38,562 bases of DNA from Alphaproteobacteria bacterium (lineage in GTDB: Bacteria > Pseudomonadota > Alphaproteobacteria > UBA6615), in NCBI GenBank assembly GCA_002722515.1, contig PBMH01000023.1, forward strand, positions 1 through 38,562, read 5' to 3'. Numbering within the stretch: the first letter of the stretch is position 1; each line of letters starts with the position of its first letter. The notes under the pieces were generated by a model. That model was not told the DNA's origin. It saw nothing but the letters and a program-made list of their open reading frames with translations, and ran no database searches. The translations under genes were made by a program, and so were the position numbers. Below, in pieces: positions 1 through 8,422 of the stretch.

Positions 1-462
1 CTCGCCAAGGATAATCGTCTTGTTATCCAGTAGAACACCAGCTTCGCGACCACCAAACGCAAGCCGTTCGGAGACCGGTTCATATATCCAGCCTGCTTCG
101 ACCTCGCCGTTAATAACAAAAGCGACAATAACCGCAAAGATCGAGCGGCCATTTGCAAAGTTCCATGTGCCATCGACCGGATCAATAACCCAAACGGGGT
201 CTACGCCGGATAACCGTTTAAAAATCGACTTATCAGCGAAGACAGCCTCCTCCCCAACGACCACGCTACCGGGCACCAAATCAGGGAGATGCCGGGTCAG
301 CCATGCCTCGGATTCGAGATCAGCAATTGTTACGACCTCGCCACCGTCCTTCTGATCCACCTCACCGTCCCCAAGCGCCTTGAACCGCGGCAGAATAATG
401 TCGTCTGCCACCGCCTTAATAAGCTCCGTCACTCGATCAAAGTTTGGAGGTGTCACACTCAT
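1..462 (-). CDS. Inositol monophosphatase family protein (partial, 3' end outside window)
   Basis: The first 154 codons are present; the gene continues past the left edge. The family comprises Mg2+-dependent phosphatases of small phosphorylated molecules (inositol phosphate, histidinol phosphate, PAP). Visible metal-site motifs are the Asp of TIADLE near residue 48, the GEE motif at 70-72 and DPVDGTWNF at 94-102, which corresponds to the classic DPIDGTxNF signature. The ATG at 460-462 overlaps the hflX stop in an ATGA junction, so it is probably translationally coupled as the last visible gene of the hfq-hflX run. The substrate cannot be decided: a SuhB-like, HisN-like or CysQ-like role are all possible. 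Family assignment is firm, specific function is not. Confidence 0.9.
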   Translation of the reverse strand, partial: MSVTPPNFDRVTELIKAVADDIILPRFKALGDGEVDQKDGGEVVTIADLESEAWLTRHLPDLVPGSVVVGEEAVFADKSIFKRLSGVDPVWVIDPVDGTWNFANGRSIFAVIVAFVINGEVEAGWIYEPVSERLAFGGREAGVLLDNKTIILGE

Positions 463-1796
463 TCTCTCTCCACAATATCGTCTCCGATACGTCGACGAAA
501 TCTTGCAATATCGCGCCGCGCGAGCCGTACCCTAACCCTTGCAAAACCATCGCTATCGTGACGATGAATCACCTCACCCTTTTCGTATAACCAAGCGAGA
601 GCTGCGCCATCAGTGAACGAAACATCAAAGGTCACGACGCTCCCATCCGCCGCTAATATCGTATCGATCCGCTCCAAAAATGCAGTGCATCCCTCACCCG
701 TCTGAGCCGAGACCATCAGTATGTCGTTGTTGTTACGAACGCGTTCGGAGAGGAAGGACCGCTCCTCATCATCTATTAGGTCCACCTTATTGAGCACTTC
801 GACCAGCGTTGGCGCAACCTTCCCCTCCCCGTTATCATCAGAATGGGCTGCTCCGTCGAGCAGATTATCAAGTATTCCCTTGACATCATCGCACTGGGAA
901 TCAGTGTCCGGGTGAGCGCAATCGCGGACATGAACGATGACGTCGGCAGCCGTTACCTCTTCAAGAGTTGCCCGGAACGCCGCGATCAGGTCCGTCGGCA
1001 AATCCGATATGAACCCGACAGTATCGGAGAGTATGGCCGTCCGGCCCGATGGAAGTTCAAGTTGGCGCATGGTGGGGTCGAGGGTTGCAAACAGCATATC
1101 TTCCGCAAATACGTTAGCGTCTGTAATTCGATTGAACAAAGTTGACTTGCCGGCATTGGTGTAACCTGCAAACGCGATCAGCGGATAAGGCACACGCGCG
1201 CGCGCCTGCCGATGCAATCCGCGCGTTCTACGGACCTTCTGGAGTTCGAGTTTTAGTCGCGTGATGCGATCATCGATCAGCCGTCGATCAATCTCGATCT
1301 GGCTCTCTCCGGGGCCACCAACAAACCCGAAACCGCCGCGCTGCCGCTCCAGATGCGTCCAGGATCGCACCAAACGGCTTCGCTGATAACTAAGTGCGGC
1401 GAGTTCTACCTGATGTTGCCCTTCACGGGTGCGGGCACGAGCACCGAAAATCTCGAGGATGAGTCCGGTCCGATCAATCACCTTGCATTTCCATGCACGC
1501 TCCAAATTGCGTTGCTGCACGGGCGTCAGCGGTCCGCCAATGATAACAAGGTCAATGTCGCTGGTGTTAATCCGGTCACGGACCTCATCTACGAGACCAC
1601 CCCCAAACAAGGTCGATGGTCTAGGTCGGTTTAGGAATACAGCGCGCCGACTAACGATAGTGAGCGAGATCGCGAGTGCAAGACCTACCGTTTCCTCGAG
1701 CTGCGTTTCAGGGCTCCGATCAGCACCCACACCCGGCCCTCGGATGACAGGCTGCAGCACAAATGCACGCGTTGACGACAATCCAATGTCATTCAC
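459..1796 (-). CDS. hflX: GTPase HflX (ribosome-associated)
   Basis: HflX is a translational GTPase that binds the 50S subunit and helps split or rescue stalled ribosomes. The 445-residue product has the HflX N-terminal domain (about 25-150), the family signature GGPGESQIEIDRR (160-172), and a G domain with Walker A GYTNAGKS (211-218), TLDPT (238-242), DTVG (258-261) and NKVD (336-339). The start is GTG at 1794-1796; an ATG at 1790-1792 is out of frame. A GAGG lies about 13 bases upstream, rather far for a ribosome-binding site. It follows hfq by 32 bases, the usual hfq-hflX pairing, and its stop overlaps the next start (ATGA). Length is normal for alphaproteobacterial HflX. Confidence 0.97.
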   Translation of the reverse strand: MNDIGLSSTRAFVLQPVIRGPGVGADRSPETQLEETVGLALAISLTIVSRRAVFLNRPRPSTLFGGGLVDEVRDRINTSDIDLVIIGGPLTPVQQRNLERAWKCKVIDRTGLILEIFGARARTREGQHQVELAALSYQRSRLVRSWTHLERQRGGFGFVGGPGESQIEIDRRLIDDRITRLKLELQKVRRTRGLHRQARARVPYPLIAFAGYTNAGKSTLFNRITDANVFAEDMLFATLDPTMRQLELPSGRTAILSDTVGFISDLPTDLIAAFRATLEEVTAADVIVHVRDCAHPDTDSQCDDVKGILDNLLDGAAHSDDNGEGKVAPTLVEVLNKVDLIDDEERSFLSERVRNNNDILMVSAQTGEGCTAFLERIDTILAADGSVVTFDVSFTDGAALAWLYEKGEVIHRHDSDGFARVRVRLARRDIARFRRRIGDDIVERE

Positions 1797-1828
1797 AGCG
1801 GAATACTTACCTCGCTCAAGGCAAACAA

Positions 1829-2092
1829 TTACTCGGCCGCTTCAGTTTCCACCTCATCCGCTTCGGCCTCAAACAACTGTATTGGCGTCGACGGCATTAC
1901 GGTAGAGATCGCATGTTTGTAAACCAATTGAGAGTGAGCGTCCCGTCGCAACAGGACACAAAAATTGTCAAACCAGGTCACGACCCCCTGGAGCTTTACG
2001 CCATTAATGAGGAAAACCGTGACCGGTATTTTGTTTTTACGAATGTTATTAAGAAATACATCCTGGACATTCTGTGACCGTTCTGCAGCCAT
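1829..2092 (-). CDS. hfq: RNA chaperone Hfq
   Basis: Hfq forms a hexameric ring that pairs small RNAs with mRNAs and affects their stability. The product is 87 residues. The Sm1 motif spans about residues 20-52 and the Sm2 motif includes YKHAIST (58-64), the signature of the proximal RNA-binding face. A short acidic tail (75-87, [13 protein letters not shown]) follows the Sm core, as in short-tailed alphaproteobacterial Hfq. An upstream in-frame start at 2149 would add 19 residues with no family counterpart. The ATG at 2090-2092 is preferred because GAGG lies a few bases before it and the protein then begins [11 protein letters not shown], as expected. It sits between dat and hflX, the conserved order. 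Confidence 0.97.
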   Translation of the reverse strand: MAAERSQNVQDVFLNNIRKNKIPVTVFLINGVKLQGVVTWFDNFCVLLRRDAHSQLVYKHAISTVMPSTPIQLFEAEADEVETEAAE

Positions 2093-2250
2093 CTTATTAC
2101 CTCGGTTGTCGTTCTTTCCTAGGTTGAATATTGCGTCATACGTGACCAACAGCTACGTGTGACGGCACCTTGATAAAACCTCATATTTTTATACGTCGTA
2201 TTTCGTCGGATAGATCATCCATCCGCAAAAAAATGATTCTCCACATATTA
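2093..2250. other. Intergenic region upstream of hfq
   Basis: This 158-base AT-rich gap between dat and hfq (both leftward) contains the hfq ribosome-binding site next to the gene and presumably an hfq promoter. An imperfect hairpin (CGGAT...ATCCG arms, 2206-2224) is present. The adjacent run of T lies before it in the leftward direction, so it is not a standard terminator. I see no convincing -35/-10 pair and no small gene. Confidence 0.4.
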
Positions 2251-3117
2251 TCAAGACAGAGCCCTTGGCGACGCACACATGAACGCCAGATAACGGTTAT
2301 GCAAAGCGGTACTCAGTGACCCTGGCCTGCCATTCCCGACAACTACACCGTCGATATTAGTCACCGGCGTAACGAAGTGCGAAGAATTGCTCAGAAACAC
2401 CTCGCAGGCCGCACATGCTTCCTCACGGGAAAATTTTCTCTCCTCAAACGGAATTCCGATTTCGTCTGCATGCTCAAGAATAGCCTGGCGAGTAATACCC
2501 CGAAGGATGTCAATTCCCGCAGGGCGTGTAACTAAAACGCCCTCAGCAGTGACAATCCAAGCGTTAGATGAAGTCCCCTCGGTAATAAAGCCATCGCCGT
2601 CGCACATCCAAGCCTCATAAGCACCTGATTCCACAGCTGCCTGCTTACCCAGAACGTTCGGCAGCAACGCCACTGTCTTGATATCACAACGTGCCCAGCG
2701 CAAATCATCGACAGTAACCACTCTTACCCCATTCTCGAGTATCTCGGACGGGAACTCTGATATCGGACGAACAGTCATGACGAGTGACGAATGAGGGTCA
2801 GCTGGAAATTTATGGTCACGCGGCGCAACACCTCGCGTCACTTGGATATAGACAAGACCGGTCGAATAACGGTTGCGTCGAATAAGTTCACGCATCGCCA
2901 ACGAAAGTGCGGCACGCGATAAGGGCAGCGAGATTCGCAGTTCAGCCAGCGAGCGTTCAAGACGATCGAGATGGGGCCCCTCATCCACGAGGCGGCCGCG
3001 AAATAGGTGAATAACCTCGTACACGCCATCCGCGAATTGGTAGCCACGGTCTTCGACGTGGACCGAAGCCCGCCGATGATCAATATAACGTCCATTCACA
3101 TAGGCGAACCGCGGCAC
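2251..3117 (-). CDS. dat: D-amino-acid transaminase (PLP fold type IV)
   Basis: The enzyme interconverts D-alanine and 2-oxoglutarate with pyruvate and D-glutamate, supplying D-amino acids for peptidoglycan. The 288-residue product is a class IV aminotransferase: VEDRGYQFADGVYEV at 21-35, the PLP lysine in DIKTVALLPN (Lys147), and TEGTSSNAW (179-187), which contacts the cofactor phosphate in this family. The start is GTG at 3115-3117, preceded by GGGGGAG at ideal spacing. The gene lies between trkA (21-base gap) and hfq, the usual alphaproteobacterial position. Branched-chain aminotransferase (IlvE) and aminodeoxychorismate lyase share the fold, but the DIK and TEGTSSN motifs together with locus position favour DAAT. 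Confidence 0.93.
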   Translation of the reverse strand: MPRFAYVNGRYIDHRRASVHVEDRGYQFADGVYEVIHLFRGRLVDEGPHLDRLERSLAELRISLPLSRAALSLAMRELIRRNRYSTGLVYIQVTRGVAPRDHKFPADPHSSLVMTVRPISEFPSEILENGVRVVTVDDLRWARCDIKTVALLPNVLGKQAAVESGAYEAWMCDGDGFITEGTSSNAWIVTAEGVLVTRPAGIDILRGITRQAILEHADEIGIPFEERKFSREEACAACEVFLSNSSHFVTPVTNIDGVVVGNGRPGSLSTALHNRYLAFMCASPRALS

Positions 3118-3138
3118 GATCGTCTCCCCCCGCGTGTA

Positions 3139-4515
3139 CTAAAAAAACTCGAAGCTCACGGCAAACATTTTTTCTACCTTGCGGACCGCGTCCTTGGTCG
3201 CAAACAGGATCACCCGATCCCCTACATTAATTACCGTATCCTTGGTTGCCATGAGTACATCCTCGTCACGTCTTATCGCCGCAACGATCACCCCGCCAGG
3301 AAGCTTGGTATCCTTGATCGGCTTGCCGACGAGGCTGGACGTATCTCGCGCCTCGGCCTCAATGACCTCACCAAAATTCTCGCCGATGGAGTGCACCGAA
3401 CGAATACGTCCACGGCGTACGATCTGAAGAATAGTCGAGACAGTGATGACCCGTGGATTCACCACCACGTCGATACCGAGCGGTGCCAACAGCGGATTAT
3501 ACGTATTACTATTCACTAAGGTCACTGCCCGCTCCGCGCCGTAACGTTTCGCCAAGAGTGAAGCGAGGATGTTAACCTCGTCGTCATTGGTGACAGCCAC
3601 GACGGTACTCGCCTTGCTTATACTCGCCTCGTTCAGGATTTCCGGGTCAAGTGCATCGCCGTGAATAACACCGGTTTTTCCCAAAACGTGGGCGGCCTCT
3701 TCCGCACGCTCCTGGTTTAACTCGATGATGCGCGCCGAGATTCCCGAAAATTGATCTTCAATGTCCGCTGCTAGACTCTGACCAATATTTCCGCCGCCAA
3801 TAATGATGACCCGGCGGGCTTCCTTCTCGTCATGACCAAACGCGGCCATCGCCCGAGGCACATGCTCGGCATCGATGATGATGTAGACCTCGTCTCCCGC
3901 CTCCAGATGGTCGTCGCCGCTCGGAACAATCGGTGTGCCATCGCGGATGATCCCGATTATTGACAAGCGAAGATCAGGGAAAAGTGTCGTCAGCTGCCTA
4001 AGTGGCGTGTTTAGAATTGGGCAATTATCCTCGCATCGCACACCGATCAGCCGCAACCGGTTGTTAGCTAACGGGATCATCTCGAACGAACCGGGCACCG
4101 TAAAGCGGCGACCGATAGCACGAGCCACCTCGATTTCCGGCGAAATGATAGCGTCGATCGGCATATGGTCGCGCGAAAAAAGATCCGACCAAATTGGGTT
4201 ACGATAGGCTTGAGACCTAACGCGTGCGATCTTCATTGGAACATTAAACAAAGAGTGCGCAATCTGGCAGGCGATCATATTAACTTCATCGGCGAAAGTA
4301 ACCGCTACGATCATTTCTGCATCGCGTGCGCCCGCCGCCTCGAGCACATCCGGGTGAGATGCAAACCCGACCATAGTCGTGACATCGAGTGTGTCACGAA
4401 TCCGCCGGATCAGTTCCGGATTCTGATCGATAACGGTGACATCAACCCGCTCTGCCGCAAGCTCACGAGCAATGCTCGATCCAACCTGACCACCTCCACA
4501 GATAATCGCTTTCAT
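3139..4515 (-). CDS. trkA: Trk K+ transport regulatory subunit TrkA
   Basis: TrkA is a cytoplasmic NAD(H)-binding protein that gates the TrkH/TrkG potassium channel. The 458-residue product shows the expected tandem layout: an RCK-N domain beginning with GGGQVGSS (7-14) and its RCK-C domain, then a second RCK-N domain with GGGNIGQS (about 240) and a second RCK-C domain. VTVIDQNPELI after the first glycine motif ends in the acidic residue that binds adenosine ribose. No membrane segment is present and no TrkH gene lies in this window. It follows ntrX by 61 bases and precedes dat, matching the ntrYX-trkA linkage of alphaproteobacteria. Confidence 0.96.
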   Translation of the reverse strand: MKAIICGGGQVGSSIARELAAERVDVTVIDQNPELIRRIRDTLDVTTMVGFASHPDVLEAAGARDAEMIVAVTFADEVNMIACQIAHSLFNVPMKIARVRSQAYRNPIWSDLFSRDHMPIDAIISPEIEVARAIGRRFTVPGSFEMIPLANNRLRLIGVRCEDNCPILNTPLRQLTTLFPDLRLSIIGIIRDGTPIVPSGDDHLEAGDEVYIIIDAEHVPRAMAAFGHDEKEARRVIIIGGGNIGQSLAADIEDQFSGISARIIELNQERAEEAAHVLGKTGVIHGDALDPEILNEASISKASTVVAVTNDDEVNILASLLAKRYGAERAVTLVNSNTYNPLLAPLGIDVVVNPRVITVSTILQIVRRGRIRSVHSIGENFGEVIEAEARDTSSLVGKPIKDTKLPGGVIVAAIRRDEDVLMATKDTVINVGDRVILFATKDAVRKVEKMFAVSFEFF

Positions 4516-4576
4516 AGGAATCCTCTGAAATCAGCCCCGAGACCGACATCCGCTATGCGCGGCAGCCTTCCGTCAC

Positions 4577-5977
4577 CTACTCCACACTCTTTACATTTGG
4601 CCCTTTTACGCCAAGCGACTTAAGTTTGCGATGTAGAGCTGAGCGCTCCATACCAACAAACATTGCGGTCTTGGAAATATTCCCACCAAAACGGCTCACT
4701 TGTGCCTCGAGATATTGGCGTTCGAACTCTTCTCGAGCATCGCGCAATGCTAGGGCCAGAAACTCAGTATTCGAATTGCTCTGCAGCGCACGCGGGGTTT
4801 TTTCGTGAATTTCCGGCGGCAACATGTCTGCGCGAATTGAATCGCCTGTGCCGTTCGAAGACATGATGAGAAGCCACTCGATCACATTACGCAACTGGCG
4901 CACGTTGCCTGGCCAATGATAAGCCTGCAATGCAGTCATGGCATCAGGACCAACGCGTCTCGGCGGCACCCCGGCCTGCTCAGACGCACGGCGCATGAAG
5001 TGTTCTGCGAGCTTTGGAATATCTTCACGTCGTTCAGTCAGGTTAGGCACCTCGAACGGCACTACGTTTAGTCGATAATACAGGTCCTCACGAAATTGTC
5101 CGGACTGAATTTCTTCCAGCAGATCACGGGTCGTAGTCGCAACTACGCGCACATCGACTTTTATACGTTGACTGCCACCTACCCTTTCAAAAGTTTGATC
5201 CTGTAAGACCCGCACAATCTTGGCCTGGGTTTCGATCGGCATATCGCCCACCTCATCAAGTAACAAGGTCCCATTATGGGCCTGCTCAAATAACCCAATC
5301 TTCCGGCCCTCTGAACCGCTGGCTTGCCCGGACTCAACCCCAAACAGAGCTACCTCCATACGGTCGGGCTCCATTAAGGCACAACTCACAACTACGAAAG
5401 GCTGCGACGAACGCCGCGAACACGCGTGTAGCATGCGTGCAGCAACTTCCTTGCCAGCTCCGGCAGGACCGGTGATAAGCACCCGACTGCCGGTCGGCGC
5501 AACCTTATCGATCCCGTGACGCAGTTGAACGACCGGGGTCGAGTCGCCAACGAGTTCAGTCTCGGTGCCCGCTCGCACGCGTAGCTCATGGTTCTCACGT
5601 CGTAGGCGAGCAGCCTCGATGGCGCGCCTAACGATCGTGATCAGCCGGTCAGTCTTGAACGGTTTCTCAATATAGTCATACGCACCTACCTTAATCGCCT
5701 GAACAGCACTTTCGACCGAACCATGGCCGCTGATCATAACCACCGGTACATTCGGATTCTCACGGCGTATCAGGTGGAGCAGCTCCATCCCATCCAGCCG
5801 GCTGTCCTCAAGCCAAATATCAAGGATCACAAGGCTCGGCCGCCGCGCGACAATCTGTTCGACCGCCTGTTCAGCGTTAGACGCGTCGCGGGTTTCGTAT
5901 CCTTCATCCTCAAGAACACCGGAAATCAGAAGACGAATATCGTCCTCGTCATCGACTATAAGAATATCTTCTGCCAT
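4577..5977 (-). CDS. ntrX: Response regulator NtrX (NtrC-like, GAFTGA absent)
   Basis: NtrX is the DNA-binding partner of NtrY and affects nitrogen, envelope and redox responses in alphaproteobacteria. The 466-residue product has a receiver domain (1-120; phospho-acceptor Asp53 in VILDIW), an AAA+ domain with Walker A GPAGAGKE (170-177) and Walker B GTLLLDE (236-242), and a Fis-type helix-turn-helix near the C terminus (GGNISKTAMFVGMERSALHR). Where NtrC proteins carry the sigma-54-contacting GAFTGA loop, this protein reads GVESGQASGSEGRK (213-226), so the loop motif is missing. Inference: it probably does not activate sigma-54 polymerase in the usual way. The start has GGAA 9 bases upstream, and ntrY ends 15 bases before it. 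Confidence 0.95.
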   Translation of the reverse strand: MAEDILIVDDEDDIRLLISGVLEDEGYETRDASNAEQAVEQIVARRPSLVILDIWLEDSRLDGMELLHLIRRENPNVPVVMISGHGSVESAVQAIKVGAYDYIEKPFKTDRLITIVRRAIEAARLRRENHELRVRAGTETELVGDSTPVVQLRHGIDKVAPTGSRVLITGPAGAGKEVAARMLHACSRRSSQPFVVVSCALMEPDRMEVALFGVESGQASGSEGRKIGLFEQAHNGTLLLDEVGDMPIETQAKIVRVLQDQTFERVGGSQRIKVDVRVVATTTRDLLEEIQSGQFREDLYYRLNVVPFEVPNLTERREDIPKLAEHFMRRASEQAGVPPRRVGPDAMTALQAYHWPGNVRQLRNVIEWLLIMSSNGTGDSIRADMLPPEIHEKTPRALQSNSNTEFLALALRDAREEFERQYLEAQVSRFGGNISKTAMFVGMERSALHRKLKSLGVKGPNVKSVE

Positions 5978-5992
5978 GTCGTGACGTTCCGT

Positions 5993-8320
5993 CTAATCCT
6001 CTGCCGCGCGCCTTGCGGAAGCGTCCTGCCCCAAAACCGGTAGATTGATCGGCAGAGTTACGACAATCCGTGCGCCTGACGCATCCGTGTCGCGGTCCTC
6101 TAACAACAAGACCCCGCCATGTTGCTCAACAATCCGCGATACTATCGCGAGCCCCAGCCCCGTCCCTTTAGTGCGCGTGGTGACATAGGGTTCCGTTAAC
6201 CGAGCACGTTCCTCGATAGGCAACCCGCGACCATTATCTTCCACTGTGATTTTCACGTCACCACCGGATTCTGATATCCCCAGCCTTACCCACCCGGTTT
6301 CAGTACGGTTATCACTTCGACCGACGATAGCATCGACGGCGTTCTGAAGTAGATTAGTCAACGCTTGACTTACTAGGCCGGCATCGCAGCTGACCATGAC
6401 CGGGCCGTCAGAGAATGCTGTCTCAAACTTGATGTCGTTTCGCACCTGGTCTTGGAGAAAGATTGCTTCGCGCGCGATTTTTGTCAGGCTAGCCGGCTGC
6501 ATTATTGGGTTAGGCATGCGCGCAAATGCGGAAAATTCATCCACCATCCGACCAATATCGCCGACTTGCCGCACGATTGTTTCTGTACATTGCGCGAAGA
6601 CCTCGGGATCACTATCGATTTCCGCCAGATACTTTCTCTTGAGCCGTTCCGCCGACAGTTGGATGGGCGTCAGCGGATTCTTGATCTCATGGGCAATACG
6701 GCGCGCTACGTCTGCCCATGCAGCCTTCCGCTGAGCCGACTGCAACTCGGTGACATCATCAAAGGTCACGACGAAACCAATAACCGCACCTTGCGTATCA
6801 TATTCAGCTGCGATCCTCACATGCAGAGTTTTAACGTCCGCACTGGTTTTAACGTCAACCTCACCCTCTACCTGCCGCTCAGGCATCTCGATCGCGCGGC
6901 CTATTAGTTCGCTCAGCTCTGGAACACATACACCAAGCTCGCACCCCATCAACTCATCAAGGCGTAACCCAAGCAATGCAGTCGCCGATCGGTTGGGCAA
7001 GCTTACCCGGCCTGCGCTGTCAAGACCCACAACACCGGCAGAGACCCCGCCAAGGACCGCCTCGGTAAATCGGCGTCTGTCCTCGAGCTGCCGGTTCGCC
7101 TCAGTCAGCTCTCCGCGCTGCTCGTCAAGTTGACGTGTCATCCTATTGAACGAACGGGTGAGCATACCGATCTCGTCATCGGAAAGTCTGGCTTCAGGAA
7201 GTCGCACGCCGAGATTGCCCGAGCGCACCATTTCCGACGCATGGACGAGACTCGCAATAGGTCGCGTAAGGCGGTTGGCAAAAACGAATGCGAGACCAAC
7301 TGCTGTCATCAACAGAAGCAAGGTGACAATCACGAAAATTGCGGCCAGTTCAATCTGAAGCGCTGTTAGTTCGGATTCAACCAGCTCATAGTCGCGCGCC
7401 GCACGCTGGGTAGCGTCGCGCAACTCGAGAACATTAGGATCAATAAAGCGCCCAACGTATAAAAAAACCTTGGGTTGCACATCGAGGCCGATGAGAGCAC
7501 GTATTCGGTCCCGGTCTTCCGCCACCAAGACCACGGGCTGTCCGCTACTCGAATCCACGAGAGCCCATGCGGGCGGTAAATCAAAACTGAGCGATGACGT
7601 GAACCCTGCCTCGGTCAGCGTCCGCTTAAACGGATCGAGCAACAACGCCCCATGTACAGAGTGGCGCTCGGCAAGGATCTCAAGACTGCGTTGGGTACGC
7701 CGGCTGTCGGTCGCAACCCTTGGCCAGATCCGGTTCAATTCCTCGCTCATCGCTATCGCGTCCGAACGAAAAGTTTGTTCATGTTCGCTTAGATAAGCCT
7801 CAGAAATACGTACAGAACCCTCTACCGCTTGCCGTACCCTGTCGCTGAACCAATTCTGGATCGTGACGTTGAAGAATAGCGCCGCAAGCACCACCGCGAG
7901 TATCGCCGGGACAATAGCTACAACAGAAAACAGACCAACAAGGCGGACGTGTAACCTTGCGGCCGCCAGTCCGGACCGTCGCTCGCCCCACATGCGCACG
8001 AGCGCCTGCACGACAAACGCCCCAAGAGCCAAGACCAGCAATAAGTCAATCGCCACCAGCACGTCCAGTGCGGACTTGCCCATGCCAAAATTGCTCTTAC
8101 CCGCCAGCGTGAGAAAAGTAGCGATCGCAGCGCTCACACCCACAACCATCAACACAAAAGCCAGCCGCCGACCGATATTGGCGCCCCCTGCCCACATCGC
8201 AATCCGCCGTAACGCCGCAGCATCACGGCGCCCAGCAGCACCCGAAATTTTCTGGGATGCGTCAGACGTCGACTGCAAGGTGTTTCCGGTTGCCTTCGTT
8301 GGGCTTACATCATCGGTCAT
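5993..8320 (-). CDS. ntrY: Nitrogen regulation sensor histidine kinase NtrY
   Basis: This is the membrane sensor kinase for NtrX. The 775-residue product has a cytoplasmic N-terminal tail; three membrane segments at about 53-73, 86-108 and 127-150; a periplasmic sensor region of about 170 residues; a fourth segment (322-348); HAMP (349-400); PAS (415-525); and a HisKA/HATPase module with the phospho-accepting His544 in AHEIKNP, an N box (NLLQNAVDAI), DNGRGLP and GTGLGLAI. This is the complete NtrY architecture. It is separated from ntrC by 102 bases, which may hold its own promoter, and is followed at once by ntrX. Confidence 0.96.
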   Translation of the reverse strand: MTDDVSPTKATGNTLQSTSDASQKISGAAGRRDAAALRRIAMWAGGANIGRRLAFVLMVVGVSAAIATFLTLAGKSNFGMGKSALDVLVAIDLLLVLALGAFVVQALVRMWGERRSGLAAARLHVRLVGLFSVVAIVPAILAVVLAALFFNVTIQNWFSDRVRQAVEGSVRISEAYLSEHEQTFRSDAIAMSEELNRIWPRVATDSRRTQRSLEILAERHSVHGALLLDPFKRTLTEAGFTSSLSFDLPPAWALVDSSSGQPVVLVAEDRDRIRALIGLDVQPKVFLYVGRFIDPNVLELRDATQRAARDYELVESELTALQIELAAIFVIVTLLLLMTAVGLAFVFANRLTRPIASLVHASEMVRSGNLGVRLPEARLSDDEIGMLTRSFNRMTRQLDEQRGELTEANRQLEDRRRFTEAVLGGVSAGVVGLDSAGRVSLPNRSATALLGLRLDELMGCELGVCVPELSELIGRAIEMPERQVEGEVDVKTSADVKTLHVRIAAEYDTQGAVIGFVVTFDDVTELQSAQRKAAWADVARRIAHEIKNPLTPIQLSAERLKRKYLAEIDSDPEVFAQCTETIVRQVGDIGRMVDEFSAFARMPNPIMQPASLTKIAREAIFLQDQVRNDIKFETAFSDGPVMVSCDAGLVSQALTNLLQNAVDAIVGRSDNRTETGWVRLGISESGGDVKITVEDNGRGLPIEERARLTEPYVTTRTKGTGLGLAIVSRIVEQHGGVLLLEDRDTDASGARIVVTLPINLPVLGQDASARRAAED

Positions 8321-8422
8321 TCAATGCTCGATAAGTAGACGTGCTCGTTCCAGACTCACATGGTGCACCAAAATGGATTTCCATCCCAAATGCCGGCCCG
8401 ACCGGTCAGTACGCACGATGTC
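8321..8422. promoter_or_regulatory. ntrC-ntrY spacer with possible NtrC half-site
   Basis: This 102-base spacer separates ntrC from ntrY, both leftward. It contains the perfect 10-base palindrome TGGTGCACCA (8361-8370). Within it, TGCACCA followed by AAA and TGG (8364-8376) matches the left half and centre of the enteric NtrC consensus TGCACCA-N3-TGGTGCA; the right half is mostly lost. Position before ntrY is suggestive of NtrC control of ntrYX, but this is inference from one good half-site. I see no convincing sigma-54 -24/-12 element. Confidence 0.3.

Noticed and set aside
2206-2224. Hairpin downstream of dat as an intrinsic terminator
   Set aside because: The stem is imperfect, and the T-run precedes the hairpin in the direction of transcription instead of following it.
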